DNA of 64,000 nt from Oxyruncus cristatus (Eukaryota; Chordata; Aves; Passeriformes; Cotingidae). Within the stretch, counting starts at the first letter, position 1; each line of letters begins with the position of its first letter. The notes under the pieces were generated by a model. That model had not been told where the DNA came from and searched no databases. It saw nothing but the letters and a program-made list of their open reading frames with translations. The position numbers were made by a program, and so were the translations under genes. The stretch spans positions 3,292,129 to 3,356,128 of the forward strand of contig VXAY01000172.1 in assembly GCA_013399855.1 (NCBI GenBank), read 5' to 3'. This document shows, piece after piece, positions 52,551 to 64,000 of the stretch.

Positions 52551-52560
52551 TGCCTTAAAG
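52551..52560 (-). promoter_or_regulatory. TATA-like element (CTTTAAGGCA on minus)
   Basis: An isolated A/T block inside GC-rich DNA reads TTTAAGG on the minus strand, flanked by GC boxes. It could set a start about 25-30 bp to the left. It deviates from TATAAA, so the promoter may equally be a dispersed CpG-type one. Confidence 0.3.
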
Positions 52561-52644
52561 GGGCAGCGCGGGGCGGCCCCGCCCGGGGGGGCGGCACTGA
52601 CGGACGGGCGCAGCTGGGGCGGCCGGGGGGGCGCGGGGCCGAGA

Positions 52645-52747
52645 GCAGCCCTGTACAGACCCCGCATAGCGCATAGCCCTGTACAGACCTCGCACAGCCC
52701 CCGCATAACCTCGCACAGCCCCGCACAGAGCCCGCACAGCCCCGCAG
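52645..52747. repeat. GC-rich tandem repeat (CGCACAGCCC family)
   Basis: Units of about 10-11 bp of the type CCCGCACAG or CCTCGCACAG are repeated with variation, and a longer 14-mer AGCCCTGTACAGAC recurs with a 28-bp period (52647-52660 and 52675-52688). It sits on the right shoulder of the island. It looks like a minisatellite born by slippage and could vary in length between individuals. Confidence 0.8.
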
Positions 52748-53841
52748 CACCGTCCTGAGTGAAGGGCTCGAGGGGACAGTGACGCCTCGGTGAGGGCTCC
52801 CAGTTTCCCAGGGTGCGGGTCTGACTCCAAGTCTGGGGTCTTCCCGCCCCGGCTCTCCCGGGCAGTTCAGCCCCGACCGGCCTCGGCTGATGCTCCCGCC
52901 CGAGTAGTGTGTTGAGCTCTTTTCTTCATCGCCGCTCGCGGTTCTGTGTCTCCGGTTCCCCAGAGCTGTTGCCCGGGGCCTGGGAACTCGGGAGTGTCGC
53001 GGGCACGGGGAGAAGGAAAATGCCAGGTCCTGCCCCAGGGCAGCAGCATCGCATCGACAGCGTCTGTCCGCCTCTGTAGGGCTGACCACAAACGCACATC
53101 GTTAATAAAAAGATGCTAATTCACAAACTAATAAGTCCTTGATGTGTTTGCTATGTATTTCTGTATAGGCGCAGCAAGTGCTACAGTAAAGATTTTCCAG
53201 CGATACATCAGGCATGAAAATGTTTGACAAAATAAAATGCAATACTAACTCAGCCAAGAGCTGAGGGTTTCAAACCACAGGTGTTGTCCATAGTAGGTTA
53301 TCTCTGGGTCAGGGATGTGCTCTGAAATAAAGCCCCTCACTCAGTATAAGGTCGAGATGATGCTGTGGCATCATATTTAGATCATGGCTCGTAGGGAAAT
53401 CTGCAGTGTACTTAGTCACCTATGGCATGACCTTATATTCCCACTCAATTTAGTAACAACAGTTGGTTTCTTATGGGACATGTGAGATTTAATTTATTAA
53501 CAGTTTCTAGGATAAGTGGAGAGAAGTCAGAAAAGCCATGAGTTGAGAAGTCAGCAGATGAAAGGGAAGTGCTCAGAGAGATGGAGCTCCCAGAGAAATG
53601 TAAGTCTTGTCTTCTTCTCAAATAGAACATTAATGTAAAGGCAGTTACTTATCAACAGAGATTTTTAGTGATAAGCCCTGAGTGATTTTTTTTTTCCTGA
53701 CTTGAATTATCTGGTTATGATTGTCATTTCAGCTTTTGCCTTTTGCTTAGTTTTGAGTCCTTTTCTTAAATAGCACACTGAAATCTGTCGGAATACTAAA
53801 ACTCTTGTGTCCAGAAAATGATGTTTGAGCCATCTGGAAAG

Positions 53842-53854
53842 AAAAAAAAAAAAA
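53842..53854. repeat. Poly(A) tract (A13)
   Basis: A simple homopolymer in AT-rich DNA with no associated retrocopy. Confidence 0.8.
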
Positions 53855-56800
53855 GCCTCTGTTTACATTGAGATGGTATATCCTATTCATCACGCTGGCA
53901 CGTGGGAATATTGATATATGTTTGAGCATGTAAAATCCTGGTAGGCAAATACCAGAGTAACTTGCCTCTATGTTTCTGAGAAAAAGTGCTGCAGCTTAGC
54001 CCTGAGATAGTCAGTGCCTCACAGATGTATGTCCCCGTGTCTTTTAACTCTGGAACGAATTCTGCTCTTGCCATCCCTTCGTCTGCTTTAAGTTAGGACA
54101 AGTTATGTTACAAGAACTTTCAGGTTGTTGAAGAGCTTCCGGCTTTTTGTATTATGATCCAAAAGTGAGATAAAAGAGTTTTTTTTTCCTAAGTGATCAC
54201 TTGCATTAACTAACCCAAGGAAGAAGTAAAATTAATGAAACATCAGAGGGGCTTAACTCTGAAATGTCATCCAATTAGGATGTCAATTTAAATAAATTAC
54301 TGCCCTTGTAACTAGATAATGAATGTGAAAAGCTGTTTATGTGCAAAACATATCTGTGAAGTTTTCCTGGAAAAGTAATTCTTTAAAAATTCAGTACTTT
54401 TCGTTCTTGCTCTTATAATAATCAGGCAGGCTATTCTCTTACCAATTTTATGTTTCAGTGAATCTGAACTTGATTGTCGCTCAGGCTTCCTTATGAATAA
54501 CTATTATCATAATTTCAAATCACTCATTAAATGAAAGTTGTTTTTTCCCCTAAATCCCCTAACCTACTTCTATCATGCCAACAGGAGCATTCAGAAACTG
54601 ACACTAAGGTGCAGCTCTGATACAAGTTTTCTGTTTCCCAGTGACTCATTTGACATTAACATAATTATGCTACAGGAGTCAAAGTGATTTTCCAACTATG
54701 AGTAATGCACAGTACTAGCCCGAATGTTTACAAGACACCGAGGCATATCAGCTAGCTGAAGTAACCAGCTGCTGATAACAGCTGAAGTAAGTTGGGGAAT
54801 TAAAAAGTCTTATAATACAATTACCCTTCTTTGGCACTCGGTGTCATGTATGGCTGGGAGGTAGGTCATGTGCTCCACGAGGAAGGATCCAGAAGCAGGA
54901 CTGTGCAGTAATGAGGAGAAAAGACTGAGCCCGTGGGTAGCTCACACAGCAAGTCTTCATAGTTTTCTTCCCACTTGCATATTTATGGCAAAGTCATGCT
55001 CGAATGGGAGCAGTGATCTTTTCAAGAAGTGGCTGTATTTACCAGCGTTCATTTCAAAACACAAGTGACACACATCCTCTCAGCCAGGAAAACAAGATCA
55101 AAATGAAACAACAGCAAAAAAATATGAGGTCATCTCACAAATGCTTTGAATCGCATAGTTATGGGAGTAACACAGAAGAAGAAAACCGTTAAGGAGAAGG
55201 CAAAATTGAGTGCTGTTACTACAATGAGAAATCTTTTCTCTGTAGTTAAAATATCTATGCAGGCTAATGAGAAAAGTACAGAGAAGCATTATAATGAATA
55301 CGTTCTGAATAAATTGCAGAAAGAGTCACCACAAAATGTATAAGCCATATTAAAAAACATAAAAATAAACCAAAATCTTAGTGGTCATGACTTTTTTCAA
55401 GTGTTCCCTGAAATTTTTTGCAATTACCGGCTTCTCAGGATTTTTAAAAATAGTTTGAGAAATGGGTTATTTTTTTTTCTGACTTTGTTTGTTTGTGTAC
55501 CAGTCGCTTTTTGAATGAAACTGGGGCACTTGGTATTTATAAGTTTGTCAACTTTGGCTGGATATCCTTCCAACGAGGCCTTATTCAGTAATGTGCTGAG
55601 CACCCAGAGCATCACTGGTTTCGTACGTCCTACAAGGACACTTAGTTTCTCGTAGGATTAGCTGTGAAGGTATAAATCTAATTTTGAAATATCAGCTCAA
55701 ACCTACTACAATTTGCTAGAGCACTAGAATGGAAAATAACCAGTTAACAACTTCCCTATAAAATACCACAGTTATACAAGTGAAAAGGGGGGTCAAATGC
55801 AGAAAATAGTGCTGATAGCAGAACTGTTAGCAGAAATCATGTATTCCAGGAGACATATTCAAAGAATTGAGAAGAAAATTGCACATCACACTGCGTTCTT
55901 TATTTTACAAGAAAATCTGCTGAGGCCAGACTTGGCACGCTCAGATTATCGTCTCAGAGCTGGATGAGGACCAGAACTGGTAAAAAAGTTGTTTATGGCT
56001 GAGGAAGGCTGGAGGAAGAAAGGTTTGCCACAGTACCTTGCATTGGCAACACTTCCCATTTACCAGGAGGTTCTGCTGTGGTTTTCCTGCTGCAGGGCAG
56101 TGGGCAAGCTCTAGATCCATTTCCTTCCGTTTGTCCACTTCTTACTTGCTAAGGGATGAAATGTACCTTTTTTCGTGGAGATGGCTTTGCATGTCAACTG
56201 CTACTAAAATGGCCATCGTAAATGTATTTAACAGGTGTTGATAAAATCAGCCAGCAGAACCCAAACCAAACATAAACAGAACAATCCAAGTCCCATCAAC
56301 AGAAATAAATTCCCATAGCAATATTTAGCAGTCTTAAATTTAATCTGATTTGCTATAAGCTCATCCAGGACTGTAGTTTTATGACTTCAAATACCCACCT
56401 CTGTAGCATGTTGTGCCACTGGATTTACATCTATTTTCACTGCTTTTAATTACCAATATCCCTAAACTACCAAAGCTTAATCCTCAGCTCAGGCTGCTAA
56501 AATGTACTCCAGTATTACCAGAGCAGCTTCCTGTACCTCAGGTATTATTGCTTAGAGTAACACATAACAGAAGATGTTTGTAAAACAGTTTGCTCAGCTC
56601 CATACCTACCTGGAATCCCCTAATAACACAGCCTTAAAAGCAATACTCTGCATTTCTATCTCCAGATTTTCCACTTGGCTCCAAAGGTATTTCCATCTTA
56701 TAATGATCTTCAGGGCAGCTGCACCCATGCCCTACCTTTTTTCTTCTTGGAAGAACTACCATTTATTTGTAACATTTATTTAGCATTCTGCAGGGACAGA

Positions 56801-57142
56801 ACCTGTGCAAATTCCAAGTATTTAACCTTTGTTCCTTTTCAAAGCTTTGCAAATTAACTTAAAATAGCTGAGTGAAATAGGCACCAAGGGGCGTTTCCTG
56901 GAAGTAACTGATAAAATCTTGCAAGTGCTGCTTGCCCTTACTGGTTGGCTGGGTTTTGTTGCTGTTAGCTTGTTGTTCAAGCTGAGCTCCCAAACCAAAA
57001 GGTTCACAGACAGTTATTCAGCATAGAAAATCATTATGGTTTTAGAAAGCATGTAAAAGTAAACAGATTTATCAAGATTTAACTTATTTTCTGAATTAGA
57101 GAAAAATTAGCTGATACTCATTTTTTTTGCATTTTCAGGGTG

Positions 57143-57154
57143 TATATATATATA
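57143..57154. repeat. (TA)6 repeat
   Basis: A short alternating TA tract. No promoter features accompany it. Confidence 0.65.
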
Positions 57155-59025
57155 CATATCTTGTAAGGAGGCCCAATGTTCCTGGAATAAAAATAGCTAT
57201 CATGGTGATAACTGATAATATGTTACTCTGAAGTAGCAGCAGAAAACAGAATTGGAAGTACCTGCCCATGCCAACAGCGGTGAAAAGAACTTCATCCCAT
57301 TGCTTGCCTAGATGAGGCCCCAGTGGCCTTGTCCTCCCATGGTCTGGGTGGAACAGCATGGGCTGCTGCTGCATCCCACTGCAGGACAGACAGGAGACCA
57401 CAGGGAACGTCCTCTATGGCTGCCAAGGGATTTGGGAGCATGGATGTCAGTGTCAAACCACTACCACAGTTAAGGTGAGCAGAGCCGCCAGGAACATGAG
57501 CTCTGTTAGGAAATACCCAGGGAAACCCTCGAATGCCGTTCGGGATCGCATTGTTTCCCCAGCATGTGCTTATGAGGAGGGCTGAGTTGGGGTGAAGGCA
57601 GAACACGCAGCTTCAGCACGGGGTGACCTGGCCTTTCCCATCTGTGGCTGGCAAGAGCAGAGCTGGTCAGGGAGGACTCCCGAGTTTTCCTCATGGTGCA
57701 GTGCAGGGAGGTTAAATGCCTCCATGGAGACATTTCTTTTGCAGGAAATTCCCTGAAGTCAACAAATTGTGAAGCAGAGACTTTAGGCTGCTAAGTGAGG
57801 GGAAGCTCCTGCATCAGGGGACAGGCTGCCAGAAATCAGTGTTCCAAATTTTTCCTCCCTCAGTAGCTCTCTCTCTAAGGGTTTCTTCTATGAGGTTGTG
57901 TGTCAGGTCCCTCATATGACTCAGTACTTTTCAGAAATACTATATGTTGTAATAGATGTACTCAGAAATATTAAATGTATCAGCATAGGTCTCAGTTAAG
58001 ATATATGTTATACAAATTTATTTTTATAATTTCTTTCATAGAATGACTTCTCTTAGAAAAATGAATCTAACGAGGCATTAACTTTAATGCTGAAAAACTA
58101 GACATTAGTTCTTGTGCTATATTGAAGCCCAGTCCTTCTAACACTTATGCCTGTGCTTAGATTTAAGCGTATGAGTAGTACTGGACTCATTTGGATTACG
58201 CGCACAATTAAAATTAAGCATGTGTGAAAGTGTGAAGCGCTTTCAGTTCAGGATTTGCAAATTCTTTCACTTGTTTAGTGTAAAGAAAAAAAACAAACAA
58301 GCTAGTAGCCACTCATTCACATAATAAAATTGCAGTGGTGTTTATGATAAGGGACCTACTGTCATTTGATAGGCAAAGCAGCTTAAAAAATAAATTTATA
58401 CCTAACTTAACAAAATGAAACACTCCAGTGCTGTGATTACCTGCCTTGAGTGGCCGCATTTGCTAGTAGGACAGAGAAATTCTTACTTTAAGACTTTGAG
58501 TATCAGCTGGGATGAATATGGTTATTTTAGAATAAGGTAACATATTTCAAAGAAGAGAGGAACTTTTTTGTAGTGTGTATGTTTCATTTTTTCTCTCAAC
58601 ACAAGTTCGACGTTTTCAGAAAAATTCAAAAATGAACAGTATTTCACTTTCGGATGGAAATATGCTTTTTGTTTACAAGGTGTGGTGAACTTTGCTAGAT
58701 CAGTTATAAAAATGTTCACACGATAGTTCTATCACATTACAAGTTCAAATTAGATGGCTATGGAGACAGTGAGACTTTTGCCTGTCTAAACATTTCCTCA
58801 CTGCTTTCTAAAAGAGAGTTGTCCCTGGTCATGGTGCACTTGGATCATCACAGGAGAAAACAAAGTGGTTCCTCACAGCTTGTTAATAATTGCTGCTTTT
58901 AACTGTATGATGAAACTTATTAAAAAGGCTCAGGAGGTAATGGAGTTCCCATAAAACCTCAGCCACCCAAAATCCAGTCACAGCAATAACTGTGATACCA
59001 GGGACTTCTACATGCCCTGTCTTAC

Positions 59026-59169
59026 CTGACTTCATTCTAAGCTGGAAGAATTCAGCTCGTTTAAGTGGCTCCCAAATCAGCCACCAAAGTATGCAGGGAG
59101 CAGCTTGGCCTCCCCAGGGGGAGATGGGGACCACTTGCCCCTCACTCTGTAGGGGGGCACCTCTGTCCT
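59026..59169 (-). other. Candidate minus-strand exon, 144 nt (unconfirmed)
   Basis: On the minus strand a pyrimidine-rich run ending CTTGCCTCTCTAG (acceptor AG = complement of 59170-59171) leads into 144 nt that end in CAG followed by GTAAGA, a strong donor (GT = complement of 59024-59025). The segment is open in the surrounding minus frame of 152 codons (58883-59341), is a multiple of three and would begin and end in phase 1, the classic symmetric exon phase. The peptide (ending ...RAEFFQLRMKSG) contains no domain I recognise. The acceptor lies inside a strong hairpin (59153-59192). It may be an exon of a non-coding or unknown gene, or chance. Confidence 0.2.
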
Positions 59170-59192
59170 CTAGAGAGGCAAGAGGTGCCTCC
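59153..59192 (-). repeat. Strong GC-rich hairpin with internal loop
   Basis: GGGGGCACCTCT (59153-59164) pairs with AGAGGTGCCTCC (59181-59192) over 12 positions including one G-T wobble on the plus strand. Inside this a 2x2 mismatch is followed by CCTC/GAGG around a TAGA loop. It is the most stable-looking fold found in the window. The total span of 40 nt is short for a canonical microRNA precursor. Confidence 0.6.
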
Positions 59193-61180
59193 TTGTCTGT
59201 GCTTTGGCCTCTTCTTTTTAGTTTAGCAAGTATCACTCCTTTCTTGCAAGTGCTGATGGAAGGATAAGGTAGTGCTACTTCCTTTAAGCATTCATTAGGG
59301 ATATGTAAAAGACAGGTACAGTTCCACCGACTGTCTAACAAAGTTTAATCTCATATTTGTGTTGACCTGGGGGACTGAATGAGCTGTCAAGCAGTGGATG
59401 GGGAGACAAGCATCCTCCATGCTGCTTGCTGTGGCCATGCAGAAAGTAGAGAGAAGACAGTTAGCTTGGGAGGAGGCTCTTCTTTCTGATTCTCTCTCCT
59501 GGAGCTGTTGAAGATTTTACACAAGCATTTTCTAAGAGTAGAAATGGAGCCCAGTTCTCAATCCTTTAAGGCAAGTGCCCGAAAAGGCACCTGGGCTTTG
59601 AGAGAAAGGCACGACTACCATGCAGACATTCACTCCAACTGCATAGGATAGGCACAGTCAGAAAATACATACCTTGGAGGATCTAGGGAAAGATTTAGTA
59701 TCAGGAACCCACTGGACATAGTCCTGAGGAAGGCCCCTAGCTGGGTAGCAGATTTATTTGAGCACCCAAGCAGAAATGAAACTTTAAGGTGCATAGTAAC
59801 AGGAAGGTTGAACACTGCAGTACATACAGGATCTGGATGCCAGGGTGTTTTATAGCCCCGGGAAAGGGTTTTGTCTAAATGAACATGGAATGTGCTTGCT
59901 TTAGCTTACTGCAGCTTGTCCACTCTGAAGCTTCCATTATAATCGTCACAGGAGAATTTGAAAAGGAGGAGGATCCAAGTGTCCTGTGGCTAATGGCTGA
60001 GGTTTTGCATGCCATCTTTCTCCTGAACCACTCTCAAGAGGAGTTCACAGAAGGGATATTTCCAGTGTAAACCAAACAAACTATAAATATTCCAGTATAG
60101 GGAAGGGATATGTACTGGATGAACTTTGCGATATGATCCAAAAATATGTTGCTGACCTCCCACTTGCCATGATCTGTTTCCCTATTAAACTGTAATATAA
60201 TTAGGGTTTGCTCTAACCCTGACACTGGTTTAATGCTTACATCGATGGAAACGTGGCCTCACAGAGCACAGTGAGAATAAGGGGTATACATAAAGTCTAA
60301 AATAATCCGTGCCATAGTAAAAGGAAGGATAGCCAAGAGAGAACGCTTACCCCTTCCACCCTACAAGATATTTAGATGTCTTATCACATACGTGTAAATG
60401 GATGTTAAGCCAAAGGTCTTAGAGAACTTGGACTCTAAGCTCAGCTCTTTTCATTGGTGCAAATGAAGTGCAGCTGAGCTGGATTCAAAGAGTTCACACA
60501 GGGAAAGGAGAATTGGTATCAAAATGAAATGGGATTATGAGTTGAGGGCAAAGAGTCGTGTATTGGCCAAAGTGGGGATTTGGAAAATAGGTGATTACTA
60601 TGCTGGTAGGCAATCGTGGTGCTAACAGTCACCACAATGATAATAGTTGGTGACTATTAGCTCATTTCATCTCGTCTTCTGTGGCCGCTAAATTTCGCCC
60701 AATAACCCTTCTGTTGAGCTCTGGGAGATAAGCAGCAGGTGCTGTGAGAGACAAGGACAGATCGTGGCTAAGGTAGTAGAAGAAGGGTGATCATAACCCC
60801 TCAGATTTTGTAAGCAGTCCATTTAGGGCGGGCGCATTCCCAAATAAGTAAGATTCAATGAATAGATTATGTCAGGAAACCAAAGGATGCTGAGGTTCCC
60901 AGCTTACAGAAATGAGTTTAGAAATAAGACCCGTGGCTCTGTCCTAGTGATACTCTGTGGTAGAAGCACATATGACGAGGGAGAAGCTGCATCAGTGTGC
61001 TGGGACCTTCTGAGGAGCAGGGCTGTGGACAGGAGTGCTGCTTTTACAAAGCTCCTTGTAAAAATATGTAAAACGGACATTTCAAAAAGAGGAAAAGGGT
61101 AGTGCTAAAACATATATTTAAGTCGGTGATGAAACTCAAAAAAGCGTGGATATTTTAAGTGTTCAGAGATGGAAAAATGA

Positions 61181-61240
61181 ATTTTATATTTTACTATATA
61201 ACTATATTATACTATAATGTTATATTAAATTAAAATTATA
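61181..61240. repeat. AT-rich low-complexity tract
   Basis: About 60 bp almost entirely of A and T, with repeated ACTATA and TATATT blocks. It is easily melted DNA of the kind that matrix-attachment predictions pick up, but no specific role is shown. Confidence 0.6.
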
Positions 61241-61581
61241 GTGACCTGTAATAATTGCAAACCAAACATCACACAACTTGAGTACATTTAACCCCCTCGC
61301 TCAATAAAGAAAAGAATGTGTAAACACTCTTGTTCTAACACATGGCTGACTTACAGCCTGACTTCAAGAGACGGTACAGATCAGTATGGAAATTGTTGAG
61401 AAGATTTTGGAGCCTAAACATCCACAAAGCACAAAGCACCTGTAAAAAAAGACCTGGTGAATTTAAATGTTGCCTGCTAGGTTATGTGTTCTCTCTGCTT
61501 CATACTTTATTTTGATAACAAAACAAATCATCAGCAAAAAATACCAAGCTAAACCATTCCAAGTCAAATCTTCGGAATTTG

Positions 61582-61635
61582 ACTGAAATTAAACTGAAAT
61601 TAAATTTAACTGAAAATTAATTTAACTGAAATTAA
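61582..61635. repeat. Degenerate tandem repeat of ACTGAAATTAA
   Basis: The 11-mer ACTGAAATTAA occurs at 61582 and 61593 head to tail, and close variants follow at about 61609 and 61624. It is a short slippage array. Confidence 0.75.
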
Positions 61636-62245
61636 AGCAGTTATGCCAATTTATACATGTGGGGAATTCATGGCTTGTTTTGGATACTCTGTCATATCTA
61701 TACTTTCTGCTCCAGCCATGAAGCTGATGATTTATCTGACTGGTTAAAGTGGAGGAGCGTATAAATGGTACTAACAGAGAGAGGCTCCCTAAAGCCAGGA
61801 AACAACACTGAGCCTAATTTATGGTGTCCAAACAACATAGGACTGATCCTGCAATCCCAACTTGAGCAAAATTCCCTCTGAAGCGCTGGGCACAGCTATA
61901 AATTTAAAATGGAGTGCCAGGCTGTGCTGGTGGCTGCCTGATACCTACCTGCACCCCAATATAGGTGTCATTTGGAAGTAGATATAATTAAACATTTCAC
62001 ATTTTTTTTCTGATACAATGTGGAATATCTTGGCTTATGCAAGGGGAAGAAGTACTTCTGCACCAGCAAGGAAACTACCTTCCTCTCCAGAACATGACAC
62101 ACGTCTCTTCAAAATGGGATGGTACAGTGTGTTTTACTGCGATCAGCTTTGATTTATGGGAAATAAAACCTGGATAGATTTAAATAGTATTGAACTACAC
62201 CTTCCCCTTGTGGGAAATAATTCAGAATCCACCAAAATTCTAAAT

Positions 62246-62266
62246 CTTTGTTTTGTTTTGTTTTTT
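62246..62266. repeat. (TTTTG)n microsatellite with T-run
   Basis: Three to four TTTTG units ending in a T-run and then an A-run. Confidence 0.75.
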
Positions 62267-64000
62267 AAAAAATAACAGTAATTACACTTCTTCAAAGGTC
62301 TGTGATGAATTAATTGATCAGCCCATACATTTAAGAAAACTGCCAAAATAAGGTCCCTGACAAAAGACCACAATATTATACCTTGCTAGGTGTTCTCATC
62401 CCAAATGAAGAAATATAATTCCACAGGTATAAGTTATAATATTTATAGAGGTTGTGTGAAATCTTCATTAACATTAAGTTAGGTGAGGCTTTTGGACAGG
62501 GACTGTTTAGCCACATATTTAATTGCTGTGCTGAATCTGTGCTTCTATTTGACAGTTGAAATATTGTCATCATTTTTAGAACTCAATATAAAACTCTTGC
62601 ATGTAATTAAAACACACCCGGAATCCTTACTGGGGCTGCTAAATACTACTGCAACACACACATTGAAAGAAAGAATAGATAATAATGCATTGAGAGAGCA
62701 TCCAGCAACAAAAGGCCTATTAGAGTGCTAATTAAAATTAGACATAAAAGTAAAATACAGCAGGTTTATCCATATTTCCATTTGGGAATTTCAGTTACTT
62801 CACCATAGAAGGTAAAATACTATTATCCATTTCAGCAGACTGGGAAACAGAACAAAAGGAAGATCATCAGGTTATCCAAAATCACAAAGATGGTGAATAA
62901 GGAACCCTCTCATTTCCCAGTTCCCGTTCCAGTGAGCAGTGCTATTCTCATCTGTCTCATTAATAATTATTTCCAGTTTAGAAGAACTAAAGCCCAGCTC
63001 CACAGAAGGAGGTTGGATATGGTGAAAATAAATTCCCCATCTCTCCCACTTACCATCTAGCCTGCAATGTGGAGTTGAACATTGCTGTGATTGGGACATT
63101 CATCGCCCCAAAATCCACTTCTAAACTTGGACTGGGGTTTGAGCTGAGTTTTTTAATAAAACCCCATCAGTGAGAACACTTCGTCTGGAGGGAAAGGTTC
63201 TCATCTCTGGCTGAATGGGGTGAAGCACATGCCTTCTCTTTCTGAGGAGAAATGATCTAATCACAAACTGATCATCTGTGCTGTTTGGGGAATCTTACTT
63301 TAGATGTCTCCCACTCAAGCTGTCCTATCCTGAAGTGACGAGCCGATTAGACAGTAAACCAGATGGTGCCTGACTTTACAGCCCTGTGGTGAGGACATGC
63401 CCTGGACAAGGGGCGTCCTGTGGTCTGCTTTTCTCTCTCAGTAACCAATTTGCTTCAAAGAGTCACTGCACGGAAGATGGACCCTACCCCACCGTGGGTA
63501 TCATTCTCCACTGGACTGACATCACTTGGGAACCCCAGGTGGGTGTAGTGACACCCTGTACCTGCCCCCGTTGCTGAGGTAGCCTCATCAGCAGCCTCAC
63601 ATGCCTACAGAGCAATAAGGATTTGGACTCAGGTAATGCTTTTATGACTGCAATTAAGGCAGTCTAATTTTAAAACCCTGTGCAGCTCTATTGGTTTACT
63701 TTATTTACACTCTGTTCTCATTATCTGGGCAAGTTATTGTACAGTTAAAACCAAAAAAGTAAACCAAGAAAGATAAGAAGCTGAAAGTTATGATCATTCA
63801 TGTGCTCTTTTCATGGCAAGCACATGTGAAGTAGGTGAGAGGACAAACAATAAGCACAACGAAAGCTGCAGTGGCAGCCTTGGGTTTAAATCTTCCATAG
63901 ATTGCAAATCTGTGCCACACATTGGTTTTATTTGAAATAGTATTTGTGTAGAAGTCAATGCTTAGTAATTAGAAATGTGGTTTGTAGTTATTATGGGAAA

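Larger units (their letters stand above)
52090..53060. promoter_or_regulatory. CpG island, likely promoter
   Basis: The base composition jumps from about two-thirds AT to very GC-rich with dense CG dinucleotides, most extreme at 52200-52650. This is the only strong CpG island in the window. It contains two perfect CREs, a CACGTG E-box overlapping a CRE-like site, several TGACG half-sites, GC boxes (around 52454-52463 and 52576-52584), a MEF2 site and a TATA-like element on the minus strand. Vertebrate CpG islands of this kind usually mark transcription starts. The densest regulatory sites and a strong splice donor favour a minus-strand transcript, and divergent transcription is possible. The reading frames of up to 246 codons across the island are a by-product of low stop-codon density in GC-rich DNA. 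Confidence 0.9.
53061..59025. other. Non-coding DNA right of the CpG island
   Basis: No gene is recognised. GC content falls back quickly. The plus strand becomes T-rich or balanced, opposite to much of the left side. It holds a poly(A) at 53842, a TA repeat at 57143 and a mildly GC-richer block at 57290-57760 with overlapping open frames of 75-104 codons but no identifiable domain. A possible 22-nt micro-exon on the minus strand (58441-58462, CAG|GTAATC donor) is too weak to list separately. Confidence 0.55.
59193..64000. other. Non-coding DNA to the right edge
   Basis: No gene is recognised. It holds an AT-only stretch at 61181-61240, ACTGAAATTAA repeats at 61582-61635, a TTTTG repeat at 62246-62266 and a GC-richer block at 63360-63600 with a 63-codon frame that matches no family I know. 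Nothing in this block identifies a transposon or exon with confidence. Confidence 0.55.

Noticed and set aside
51966..52706. 246-codon minus-strand frame across the CpG island
   Set aside because: GC-rich DNA rarely contains stop codons. The frame is proline-, glycine- and arginine-rich low complexity, crosses the CRE cluster and the ambiguous base, and overlaps similarly long frames on both strands.

Overview
This window is nuclear DNA of a bird. The main evidence is two truncated CR1 LINE copies, one at about 12152-12620 on the minus strand and one at about 27681-28400 on the plus strand. The sequence is otherwise AT-rich, repeat-poor and CpG-depleted, with one sharp CpG island. There are no bacterial-style genes, operons, CRISPR arrays, rRNAs or tRNAs that I can see. 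I found no complete protein-coding gene. The open frames of 60-250 codons look like chance frames: they overlap on both strands, carry no domain I recognise, and the longest lies in the stop-poor CpG island.

Layout. Positions 1-51.8 kb are non-coding DNA, most likely a very long intron or an intergenic desert, with microsatellites, homopolymers, several good hairpins and palindromes, and the two CR1 fragments. Positions 51.8-53.1 kb hold the only obvious regulatory hub: a CpG island with two perfect cAMP response elements (TGACGTCA), a CACGTG E-box fused to a CRE-like site, further TGACG half-sites, GC boxes, a MEF2 site, a flanking inverted pair of TEAD (MCAT) motifs and a short GC-rich tandem repeat. 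On the minus strand the island contains a plausible non-coding first exon ending at a strong splice donor (AAG|GTGAGG, exon end 52421). Positions 53.1-64 kb are again non-coding, with one candidate minus-strand exon at 59026-59169.

Interpretation. Hand counts of sampled lines show the plus strand rich in A (and often C over G) through much of 28-49 kb, but T-rich or balanced to the right of the island. This fits transcription leftward from the island on the minus strand, with the left part of the window as a long first intron, or divergent transcription or replication from the island. The gene could not be identified from the sequence alone. The possible new elements are the cAMP/MEF2-type island promoter with its unidentified leftward transcript, two candidate cryptic exons (5090-5149 and 59026-59169), and a hairpin that covers the splice acceptor of the second. 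All three are inferences and need RNA or conservation data.
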